Origin: Oerskovia enterophila | Lineage (GTDB): Bacteria > Actinomycetota > Actinomycetes > Actinomycetales > Cellulomonadaceae | Direction of reading: 5' to 3' | DNA length: 54,318 bases | Assembly: GCF_001692445.1 (NCBI RefSeq) | Contig: NZ_MAQA01000035.1 | Span: 1 to 54,318, forward strand | Part shown: piece after piece, positions 29,125-36,824 of the stretch | How positions within the stretch are numbered: position 1 is the first letter of the stretch | Layout of the letters: each line of letters begins with the position of its first letter | Notes under the pieces: model-generated | Told to the model about the DNA's origin: nothing | What the model saw: the letters and a program-made list of their open reading frames with translations, nothing else | The model's database searches: none | Position numbers and translations under genes: made by a program

Positions 29125-30387
29125 ATGCGAGCCGAAGAAGTCGCGCGGGACCACGGGGCTGTCAGCGCCCCCACCACCAGGACGGAGCCGTCCTCCCTGA
29201 ACGGCCGTGCCGTCGTGGACGCCGCGACCACCCCAGTTCTTGTCCACCCCGCGAGCGACCTGCTCCCGAGCCGACTGCCCGCCGCGGGCTACCGCGCAGG
29301 GATCATCGGGACCGGGTTCATCGGCGAGGTCCACGCCCGCGCGATCCGCACGGCCGGGGGAGACCTCGTCTCGGTCGCCGGCATCGACGCACCGGGGGCG
29401 CGAGAGGCCGCCGCCGACCTCGGGGCGCTGGGGTACGCGGCCACGTCGCAGGAGCTCATCGACGACCCGGACATCGACGTGGTGCACATCTGCACCCCCA
29501 ACTTCCTGCACGTCCCGCTCGCCACGGCAGCGCTGGCCGCGGGCAAGCACGTGGTGTGCGAGAAGCCCCTCGCGATGGACCTCGAGGGCGCGGTAGCGCT
29601 CGCCGGTCTCGCCGAGGAGGCCGCAGCCGCGGACGGCCGCGTCGCCGTCGTGCCCTTCGCCTACCGCTTCCACCCCATGGTCCGCGAGGCTCGCGCCCGG
29701 GTCCGCAGCGGCGCGGTCGGCACCATCAGCCTCGTGCACGGCTCCTACCTCCAGGACTGGCTCCTACGGGCCAGCGACGACAACTGGCGCGTCGACCCCG
29801 CGCTCGGCGGCGCGAGCCGCGCGTTCGGGGACATCGGCTCGCACTTCTGCGACCTCCTCGAGTTCACGACGGGCCAGCGCATCGTGCGGCTCGTCGCGCA
29901 GACCGCGACGATCAACGCCGAGCGCACGGGCGCCGACGGGCGCCCCGCCGCGGTCCGCACCGAGGACGCCGTGACCCTGCAGTACGAGACCGACGGCGGG
30001 GCGCTCGGCTCGGCGGTCATCAGCCAGGTCTCGGCCGGCCGCAAGAACCGGCTCTTCCTCGAGATCTCGGGCTCCGAGTCGACGCTCGCGTTCGACCAGG
30101 AGGGTCCCGAGACCCTCTGGGAGGGGCGCCGGGACACGAGCCGCCTGCTCATCCGCAACCCCGAGGCCCTCTCGCCCGAGGCTGCCCGCTACTCCCGGCT
30201 CCCCGCGGGACACCCGCAGGGTTACCAGGACTGCTTCAACGCCCTCGTCGGCGACACCGCGGCGGCCATCAACGGGCAGACGCCCGACGGGCTGCCCACG
30301 TTCGCCGACGGGCTCCGGGCCGCGCACCTCGCCGAGGCCGTCGCCCGATCCGCACGCACCGGCACCTGGGTGGAGGTAGGAGCATGA
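29125..30387 (+). CDS. Gfo/Idh/MocA family sugar dehydrogenase, first gene of operon B
   Basis: 420-aa cytoplasmic NAD(P)-dependent oxidoreductase. After an unusual 55-residue Ser/Thr/Ala-rich N-terminal extension the Rossmann motif GIIGTGFIGEVHA appears, then VCEKPLAMD with the catalytic Lys and GDIGSHFCDLLEF with the Asp/His pair. The start is set by the P3 promoter: the ATG at 29125 lies seven bases after TACGGT, so the extension is expected to be translated; an upstream in-frame start at 29089 would lie inside the operator. The stop overlaps the ABC ATPase start (ATGA). Paralogue of the enzyme at 19927 but quite divergent, suggesting a second substrate or the reverse reaction. Confidence 0.9.
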   Translation: MRAEEVARDHGAVSAPTTRTEPSSLNGRAVVDAATTPVLVHPASDLLPSRLPAAGYRAGIIGTGFIGEVHARAIRTAGGDLVSVAGIDAPGAREAAADLGALGYAATSQELIDDPDIDVVHICTPNFLHVPLATAALAAGKHVVCEKPLAMDLEGAVALAGLAEEAAAADGRVAVVPFAYRFHPMVREARARVRSGAVGTISLVHGSYLQDWLLRASDDNWRVDPALGGASRAFGDIGSHFCDLLEFTTGQRIVRLVAQTATINAERTGADGRPAAVRTEDAVTLQYETDGGALGSAVISQVSAGRKNRLFLEISGSESTLAFDQEGPETLWEGRRDTSRLLIRNPEALSPEAARYSRLPAGHPQGYQDCFNALVGDTAAAINGQTPDGLPTFADGLRAAHLAEAVARSARTGTWVEVGA

Positions 30388-32042
30388 CCGCATCGACGGC
30401 AGCGGGAGGCGCGAGCGCCACGGGCGCGCCCATCCTGCAGCTGCGGGGCATCGGCAAGGTCTTCTTCGGCAACTCGGTCCTGCGCGGCATCGACCTCGAC
30501 GTGCGGCCCGGTGAGGTCCACGCGCTCGTCGGGGAGAACGGCGCCGGCAAGTCCACGCTCATGAAGATCATCGCCGGGGTCCACAAGCCCGACTCGGGCA
30601 CCATGGAGCTCGACGGGAAGCCCGTCGCGTTCGCCTCGCCGCTCGCGGCCCAGGCCGCCGGCGTCTCGACCGTCTTCCAGGAGTTCAACCTCCTGCCCGA
30701 GCGCACGGTCGCCGAGAACGTCTACCTCGGCCGGGAGCCCCGCCGGCTCGGGATCGTCGACGCCGGGCGCATGGCCCGCGACACCGACGCCCTGCTCGCG
30801 GACCTCGGCCTGCACGGCCTCGCGTCCTGGATGCGGGTCGGCTCGCTGTCCGTGGCCGAGCAGCAGATCGTGGAGATCGTCAAGGCCGTCTCCTGCGACG
30901 CGCGCATCATCTCGATGGACGAGCCCACGGCCGCGCTCGCCGACCAGGAGGTCGAGCTCCTCTACGCGCTCGTCGAGCAGCTGAGGGCGCGTGGCGTCGC
31001 GATCCTCTACGTCTCGCACCGGCTCAAGGAGATCTTCGACCTCTGCGACACCATCACGGTGCTCAAGGACGGCGACTTCGTGCTGACGACCGCGACGGCC
31101 GACATCACCCCGGACCGCCTGGTGCGGACCATGGTCGGGCGCGAGTTCGCGGGCTACTACCCGGACAAGGACCCCGGCACGGTGCCCGGCGCGGTCAAGC
31201 TCGCGCTCGAGGGTGCGGGCAACACCCAGGTCGACGGGATCGACCTCGAGGTCCGTGCGGGCGAGATCGTCGCGCTCGCGGGCCTCCAGGGCAGCGGCCG
31301 CACCGAGATCGCGCACGGCGTGTTCGGCGTCGCCCCCTTCACGCGCGGCACGATCCTGCTCGACGGCAAGCCCGTCACGGTCTCCTCGGCCCGCGAGGCG
31401 GTCCGCAAGGGCCTGGCGCTCGTGACCGAGGACCGCAAGGCCGAGGGGCTCGCGCTCGAGCAGTCGATCTCCGCGAACGCACGGCTCGTGCTCGACTCCG
31501 TGACCCCGGGGTCCTCCGACCGCCGCGCCAAGGCGATCCCCGGCATCCTCTCGTCGCTCGACCTGGTCTCGCGCTCCAAGGACGCCGAGGTGCAGTACCT
31601 CTCGGGTGGCAACCAGCAGAAGGTCGTCCTCGCCAAGTGGCTCGTGACCGACCCCTCGGTGATCGTGCTCGACGAGCCCACGCGAGGGATCGACGTCGGC
31701 GCCAAGCGTGCGGTCTACGACCTCATGCGGACCCTCACGGCTCGCGGGGTCGCGATCCTGCTCATCTCCTCGGAGCTCCCCGAGGTCGTCGCCATGGCCG
31801 ACCGCATCCTCGTGATGCGCGACGGCCGCCTGGCCGGGGAGCTTCCCGCGGGCAGCGACGAGGAGACCATCATGGCGATGGCCACCGGGGCGGGGGACAC
31901 CTCGGAGCACGTCGAGGTCGACCTCTCCGCCCTCGACGTACCCGTGGGCAACGCAGCCCGCGCACCCCAGTCCGTGCTGCCCGGCGGCGAGCCAGCCTCC
32001 CCCCGGCACGCGCAGCGCGACACCACCCAGGAGGACCAATGA
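30384..32042 (+). CDS. Sugar ABC transporter, duplicated ATP-binding subunit of operon B
   Basis: 552-aa ATPase with two nucleotide-binding domains: Walker A GENGAGKST and Walker B IISMDEPTA in the first, relaxed GLQGSGRTE, signature LSGGNQQK and Walker B IVLDEPTRG in the second. A hydrophilic C-terminal tail of about 45 residues after the second domain is longer than in the operon A paralogue. ATG 30384 overlaps the dehydrogenase stop, and its own stop overlaps the first permease (both ATGA). It energises the heteromeric permease pair that follows. Confidence 0.94.
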   Translation: MTASTAAGGASATGAPILQLRGIGKVFFGNSVLRGIDLDVRPGEVHALVGENGAGKSTLMKIIAGVHKPDSGTMELDGKPVAFASPLAAQAAGVSTVFQEFNLLPERTVAENVYLGREPRRLGIVDAGRMARDTDALLADLGLHGLASWMRVGSLSVAEQQIVEIVKAVSCDARIISMDEPTAALADQEVELLYALVEQLRARGVAILYVSHRLKEIFDLCDTITVLKDGDFVLTTATADITPDRLVRTMVGREFAGYYPDKDPGTVPGAVKLALEGAGNTQVDGIDLEVRAGEIVALAGLQGSGRTEIAHGVFGVAPFTRGTILLDGKPVTVSSAREAVRKGLALVTEDRKAEGLALEQSISANARLVLDSVTPGSSDRRAKAIPGILSSLDLVSRSKDAEVQYLSGGNQQKVVLAKWLVTDPSVIVLDEPTRGIDVGAKRAVYDLMRTLTARGVAILLISSELPEVVAMADRILVMRDGRLAGELPAGSDEETIMAMATGAGDTSEHVEVDLSALDVPVGNAARAPQSVLPGGEPASPRHAQRDTTQEDQ

Positions 32043-33184
32043 GCACCGCGGTGAGCACCGCCTCGCCCTCGACGGGGAGCGCGAAGTCGACCTCCGGCCC
32101 GCGCCGGCGCCGGCTCGGCTCGACGGGGATCGTCTACCTCGCCCTCGTCGGGATCCTCGTGATCTCGGCAGGACTGGTCGCGGCCCAGGGCGGCAACTTC
32201 TTCAGCCAGGGCAACCTGTTCTACCTGCTGTCGCAGACGAGCCTGCTGGGCTTCGTCGCGATCGGGCAGACGTTCGTGATCCTCTGCAAGTCGCTCGACC
32301 TGTCGGTCGGCTACGTCGTGGCCTGGTCGTCGCTCGTCGCCGCCACGACCATGGCCGGTGACCCGTCGCGCATCTGGCTCGGCGTGGTCGCGGCCCTCGC
32401 GGTCGCCGCGGGAGTCGGCCTGGTCAACGGCCTGGTGATCTCCAAGCTCCGCGTGAACTCGTTCATCGCGACGCTCGGCGTCGGCCTCATCATCAAGGGC
32501 TACCTCGACACCCAGTACAAGGGCCCGTCGGGCGAGATCCCCAAGGCGTTCCAGTCCTTCGGCTACACGCGCATCGGCCCGGTGCCGATCTCGGTCATCG
32601 TGCTCGCGGTCGTCATGGTGCTCGGTGTGGTCCTGCTGACCCGCACCCGCCCCGGCTATCACATGTTCGCGGTCGGCGGGAACATCGACGTCGCCCGGCT
32701 CTCGGGCATCCGCACCGACCGGTCGATCATCCTGGCCCACGTCCTGTGCTCGCTGTGCGCGGGCGTCGCCGGTCTCCTCATCGCGGCTCGCTTCGGCACG
32801 GGCAACGCGCTGGTCTACACCTACGGCTACGACCTCAACTCGATCGCGGCCGTCGTGCTCGGCGGGACCCTGCTCATGGGTGGGCGCGGCTCGATCATGG
32901 GCACGATCGCGGGTGTCCTGATCCTCGCCTCGCTCGACACGGTGTTCAACGTCCTCGACGTCAGCCCGTTCTTCAAGGACGTCCTGCGCGGCGCGATCAT
33001 CATCGCCGCGGTCGCGATGTACGCCCGTCGTCAGATCGACCCCGCGAGCAGCAGGGCGAGGTTCCGGGCACTGGCCCAGTCCGTCCGTCCTGGCGGCGCG
33101 CGGGGCGGGCAGGCCCCTCCGGGCTCCACGTCCACGTCCGCCCCGTCCACGTCCACCTCGTCCGGCAAGGAGGCCACCCGATGA
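32039..33184 (+). CDS. Sugar ABC transporter permease 1 of operon B
   Basis: 381-aa CUT2 permease with about eight to ten spans; signature ILCKSLDLSVGYVVAW, with Cys-Lys-Ser where most relatives have TGGI, and GGRGSIMGTIAGVLI. A Ser/Thr/Pro-rich cytoplasmic tail closes the protein. Start overlaps the ATPase stop. Presumed partner is the permease at 33181, so the channel would be a heterodimer as in YtfT/YjfF systems. Confidence 0.92.
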   Translation: MSTAVSTASPSTGSAKSTSGPRRRRLGSTGIVYLALVGILVISAGLVAAQGGNFFSQGNLFYLLSQTSLLGFVAIGQTFVILCKSLDLSVGYVVAWSSLVAATTMAGDPSRIWLGVVAALAVAAGVGLVNGLVISKLRVNSFIATLGVGLIIKGYLDTQYKGPSGEIPKAFQSFGYTRIGPVPISVIVLAVVMVLGVVLLTRTRPGYHMFAVGGNIDVARLSGIRTDRSIILAHVLCSLCAGVAGLLIAARFGTGNALVYTYGYDLNSIAAVVLGGTLLMGGRGSIMGTIAGVLILASLDTVFNVLDVSPFFKDVLRGAIIIAAVAMYARRQIDPASSRARFRALAQSVRPGGARGGQAPPGSTSTSAPSTSTSSGKEATR

Positions 33185-34302
33185 GCGCGAGCACGTCCGC
33201 GACCACGCCGAGCGGCACCGGCGCGTCCGGCGCACCGCAGCCGGGGTCTTCGCCCAGCGGCTTCTCCCGCCTGGTGCAGCGCGCCACGTCGGGCAGCTCC
33301 TGGACCGTCTACGCCCTGCTGATCGTCGTCTTCGTCGCGATCCTCGTGATGAACCCGTCGTTCGGCGAGCCCATGTCGCTCATGGCCTTCCTCAAGAAGG
33401 CGGCGCCGCTGATCGTCCTGGCGATCGGCCAGTACTTCGTGATCGTCTCCGGGGAGTTCGACCTCTCGGTGGGCTCGCTCGTGGGGGCGCAGGTCGTCAT
33501 CGCGGCCAAGCTCATCGACGGCGAGGAGTCCATGACCTGGCCCGTGATCGGGTTGATGGTCCTCTTCGGCCTGGGGATCGGGCTGATCAACGGTCTGATC
33601 GTCACGTTGCTCAAGGTCCCGTCGTTCATCACGACGCTCGGCATGATGCTCGTCCTCTACGGGGCGATCCGCCTCTGGACCGGTGGGGCACCCACGGGCT
33701 CCCTGACCGAGGGCTTCCGCCAGTGGGGGCGCGGCGGGTTCCCGGACACGCCCGGTCAGTTCCAGGTGCCGTACGCGGTGCTCATCACGCTCGTCCTCGG
33801 CGTCGTCGCCGTGATCGTCATGCGTCGCCCGTACGGTCGCACGCTGGTCGCGACCGGCGACAACGACGTGGCGGCCTCCTACTCGGGCGCCTCGGTCTGG
33901 TGGGTGCGCACGCGTGCCTTCCTGTTCTCGGGCTTCATGGCCACGGTCGCGGGCATCCTCATCGGCGGCTACGCCGGTGTGACGGCCCAGGTCGGCGAGG
34001 GGCTCGAGTTCATGGCGATCACGGCGGTCGTCCTGGGCGGCGTGGTGCTGGGTGGCGGCCGTGGGTCGGTCGTCGCGGCCATGGCCGGCGCGCTGACCCT
34101 CGAGGCGCTGTTCACGCTCTTCAACCAGCTCAGCCTGCCGTCGACGATCCGCCCCGCGGTCCAGGGCGTGATCATCATCGCGGCCGTGGCCTATGCCGCG
34201 ATGCCGCGCAAGTCCAAGGCAGCGTCTCCGAGCGCCCCGACCACCCCGGCAGGGGTCCCCGAACCCACCGTCCCCAAGGAGCCCCAGCCAGCAGCGCCCT
34301 AG
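33181..34302 (+). CDS. Sugar ABC transporter permease 2 of operon B
   Basis: 373-aa CUT2 permease; signature IVSGEFDLSVGSLVGA and GGGRGSVVAAMAGALT. An N-terminal Ser/Gly/Pro-rich segment (about 35 aa) and a Pro/Ala-rich tail flank the membrane part. ATG 33181 overlaps the previous stop (ATGA) and has AAGGAGG upstream. The Glu-Phe in place of Gly-Ile in the signature and the different core sequence show it is not a recent duplicate of permease 1. Confidence 0.92.
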   Translation: MSASTSATTPSGTGASGAPQPGSSPSGFSRLVQRATSGSSWTVYALLIVVFVAILVMNPSFGEPMSLMAFLKKAAPLIVLAIGQYFVIVSGEFDLSVGSLVGAQVVIAAKLIDGEESMTWPVIGLMVLFGLGIGLINGLIVTLLKVPSFITTLGMMLVLYGAIRLWTGGAPTGSLTEGFRQWGRGGFPDTPGQFQVPYAVLITLVLGVVAVIVMRRPYGRTLVATGDNDVAASYSGASVWWVRTRAFLFSGFMATVAGILIGGYAGVTAQVGEGLEFMAITAVVLGGVVLGGGRGSVVAAMAGALTLEALFTLFNQLSLPSTIRPAVQGVIIIAAVAYAAMPRKSKAASPSAPTTPAGVPEPTVPKEPQPAAP

Positions 34303-34348
34303 TCCTCCGGTCACCCCCCGGAACGCCACACAGATCCGTCCCCGACAG

Positions 34349-34371
34349 GCCGTCGCACCCGCTGCGACGGC
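34349..34371 (+). other. Intercistronic hairpin before the operon B binding protein
   Basis: 9-bp perfect stem, five-base loop (34349-34357 with 34363-34371). Same position relative to the binding-protein gene as the hairpin in operon A. Confidence 0.6.
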
Positions 34372-34408
34372 AGGACAAAGAAGTCTCTCGATCATCAGGA
34401 GAAGGAAC

Positions 34409-35635
34409 ATGCGACGCTCTCGAGTTCTCATGGCAGGGGCCGCGACCGCGGCACTGCTGTTCACCGCTGCGTGCACCACCGACGCGCCCGCCGACACCCC
34501 GGACGCGGGTGCCGCGGCCACCGAGGAGTCCACGGAGGAGTCCAACGAGTCCGGTGCGAACAGCCAGTGGTTCGTGCAGGCCGACTACGAGCGCCAGCTC
34601 GCGCAGCGCTCGGCGGTCCCCGAGGGCCCGGCCGACCAGCCGTGGCTGCAGGCGATCGACCCCGAGTTCGTGGACACCGCGCAGTACGCGAAGGAGGGGG
34701 GCAAGAAGCTCTGCTTCTCCAACGCCTCGGTCTCCAACCCGTGGCGTGTCACGGGGTTCATCACGATGCAGCAGCAGGTCGAGGTCCTCAAGGCCTCGGG
34801 CGAGATCTCGGAGTTCCGCGTCTCGGACGCGGCCGACGACGACAACAAGCAGATCTCCGACATCCAGGCGTTCGTCGAGGCCGGTGACTGCGACGCGATC
34901 ATCATCTCGCCCTCGACCACCGCGACCCTGACCCCGGCGGTCGAGGCGGCGTGCGAGAGCGGCAAGCCCGTGATCGTGTTCGACCGCGGCGTGAACTCCG
35001 ACTGCATGGTCACCTACATCCACCCGATCGGTGGCTACGCCTACGGCGCCGACGGCGCCGAGTTCCTCGTCGAGAACCTCGAGCCCGGCTCGAAGGTCCT
35101 CGCGCTGCGCATCCTCCCCGGTGTCGACGTGCTCGAGAACCGTTGGGCCGCCGCGGACAAGATCTTCTCCGACAGCGAGATCGAGGTCGTGGGCCAGGAG
35201 TTCACCGGTGGTGACGGCGCCAAGATCAAGGACATCGTGACGCAGTACCTGCAGCGCGGTGACGTGGACGGCATCTGGATGGACGCCGGTGACGGCGCCG
35301 TCGCGGCGGTCGAGGCGTTCGAGGACGCCGGCAAGCCCTACCCCGTGTTCATGGGCGAGGACGAGCTGAGCTTCATGCGCAAGTGGCAGGAGACGGACAT
35401 GACCGCCCTGGGTGCGGTGTACTCCAACTTCCAGTGGCGCACCCCGATCCTCGCAGCCCAGAAGATCTGGAACGGCGAGCAGGTCCCGGCCGAGTGGGTC
35501 CTGCCGCAGTCGCCCATCACGGGCGAGGACCTGGACGCCTACCTCGAGGCCAACAAGGACATGCCGTCGCTGCACTACGCCAAGTTCGGTGGCGAGGACC
35601 TGCCCGGCTACCCCGAGGCCTGGACCGACCGCTGA
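34409..35635 (+). CDS. Sugar-binding lipoprotein of operon B ABC transporter
   Basis: 408-aa Peripla_BP_4-type lipoprotein. Lipobox with Cys22 (FTAAC), then a Thr/Glu/Ser-rich linker. Compared with RbsB-like proteins it has an extra segment of about 60 residues (WFVQADYERQLAQR...) before the first beta strand KLCFSNASVSNPWRV. Later blocks IQAFVEAGDCDAIIISPS, PVIVFDRGVNSDCMVTY and GIWMDAGDGAVAAVEAF are typical. Several Cys could form disulfides. ATG 34409 follows AGGAGAAGGA. It differs strongly from the operon A binding protein, so the two transporters likely take different ligands, one of which may be larger. Confidence 0.9.
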   Translation: MRRSRVLMAGAATAALLFTAACTTDAPADTPDAGAAATEESTEESNESGANSQWFVQADYERQLAQRSAVPEGPADQPWLQAIDPEFVDTAQYAKEGGKKLCFSNASVSNPWRVTGFITMQQQVEVLKASGEISEFRVSDAADDDNKQISDIQAFVEAGDCDAIIISPSTTATLTPAVEAACESGKPVIVFDRGVNSDCMVTYIHPIGGYAYGADGAEFLVENLEPGSKVLALRILPGVDVLENRWAAADKIFSDSEIEVVGQEFTGGDGAKIKDIVTQYLQRGDVDGIWMDAGDGAVAAVEAFEDAGKPYPVFMGEDELSFMRKWQETDMTALGAVYSNFQWRTPILAAQKIWNGEQVPAEWVLPQSPITGEDLDAYLEANKDMPSLHYAKFGGEDLPGYPEAWTDR

Positions 35636-35676
35636 CCCCAGCGACGGCCCGACCGCACCACGGGTAGCCCGCGGCT

Positions 35677-35703
35677 CGGCCCCTCGACCAGCTCGAGGGG
35701 CCG
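35677..35703 (+). terminator. Hairpin after the operon B binding protein
   Basis: 11-bp perfect stem (35677-35687 with 35693-35703), five-base loop. Could be a partial terminator or a stabiliser, since the isomerase downstream has no obvious promoter of its own. Confidence 0.6.
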
Positions 35704-35742
35704 GCACGGCCCACCCGAGCACGACCCGCACGTCCCACCCAC

Positions 35743-35799
35743 GGTGCCCGACGACGCAGCCCGCCCTCCGCGCGAGGGCGAGCTCCGGCGTCGGGCACC
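35743..35799 (+). repeat. Nested inverted repeat upstream of the epimerase gene
   Basis: Outer 11-bp arms 35743-35753 and 35789-35799 enclose an inner 7-bp hairpin 35762-35768 with 35774-35780. Only 34 bases before the GTG start. Possible second terminator or an RNA structure affecting the epimerase. Confidence 0.5.
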
Positions 35800-35832
35800 C
35801 GGGTGACGCACCCACCGACGAAAGAGAGCAAC

Positions 35833-36696
35833 GTGGCTCGCACGCGCCCCCTCGGGGTCAACACCTGGGTGTGGACCTCACCCCTGACCGACGGCTCCCT
35901 CCGCGAGATCGCACCGCGCGTCGCCGGGTGGGGATTCGACGTCCTCGAGCTGCCCGTCGAGGACGTGACCGACTGGAACCCGCAGCAGGCCGCGCGAGTC
36001 CTCGCGGACAACGGCCTCGGGGCGTCGGTGTCCCTCGTCATGGGCCCCGGCCGCGAGCTCGTCGCGGCCGACGCCGGCACGGTCCGCCGGACCCAGGACT
36101 ACCTGCGCCAGGTGATCGACATGGCGGCCACCGTGGGCTCGGGCGTGATCGGCGGACCCGCGTACGCGTCCGTCGGGCGCACCTGGCGGCTGACCCCCGC
36201 CCAGCGCGAGGCGGCCAACGCCGGGCTGGTCGAGCACCTCGCCCCCGTCGTCGACCACGCGATGGCCGCGGGCGTACGGATCGGCCTCGAGCCGCTCAAC
36301 CGCTACGAGACGAGCCTCGTCAACACGGTCGACCAGGGGCTCGCGGTCGTCGCGCCGCTGCCGTCGGCCGGGATCGGGCTGATGCTCGACATCTACCACA
36401 TGAACATCGAGGAGACGGACCTGGCGGCCGCAGTGACGCGCGCCGGGGACCGGATCGCGCACGTGCAGGTCTGCGGCAACGACCGCGGGGCCCCCGGCAG
36501 CGACCACCTCGACTGGCACGCGTTCCTCGGCGCGCTCGACGCCACGGGCTACGACGGCTCCCTGTGCATCGAGTCGTTCACCGCCGACAACGCGACCATC
36601 GCGACGGCCGCCTCGATCTGGCGTCCGCTCGCCCCCACCCAGGACGCCATCGCTGTCGATGGCCTGGACTTCCTGAAGGGACTGATGCGCGGCTGA
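35833..36696 (+). CDS. Ketose 3-epimerase-type TIM barrel (D-tagatose/D-allulose 3-epimerase family)
   Basis: 287-aa cytoplasmic metal-dependent epimerase-like protein. The four metal ligands of allulose/tagatose 3-epimerases are recognisable: Glu in IGLEPLNRYE, Asp in MLDIYHMNIEE, His in RIAHVQVCGNDRG and Glu in GSLCIESFTADN. The DIYHMNIEE and EPLNRYE strings are hallmarks of this subfamily. GTG 35833 is preceded by AAAGAGAG. Placed after a sugar importer and next to ThuA/DUF1080 giants, it is suited to handling epimers at C3, for example products of a 3-keto sugar. The biochemical class is well supported; the substrate is not. Confidence 0.85.
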   Translation: MARTRPLGVNTWVWTSPLTDGSLREIAPRVAGWGFDVLELPVEDVTDWNPQQAARVLADNGLGASVSLVMGPGRELVAADAGTVRRTQDYLRQVIDMAATVGSGVIGGPAYASVGRTWRLTPAQREAANAGLVEHLAPVVDHAMAAGVRIGLEPLNRYETSLVNTVDQGLAVVAPLPSAGIGLMLDIYHMNIEETDLAAAVTRAGDRIAHVQVCGNDRGAPGSDHLDWHAFLGALDATGYDGSLCIESFTADNATIATAASIWRPLAPTQDAIAVDGLDFLKGLMRG

Positions 36697-36824
36697 TCGA
36701 TCGGTAGGAACACCGACGGCGCCGGCACGCCGTGGGACGACGTATCTCTTCACAGCACGTGCGCCCCGTTCACCGACGAACAGGGCACGCAAACCACGTG
36801 CCGACTGCCCTGGAGGCAAGACAC

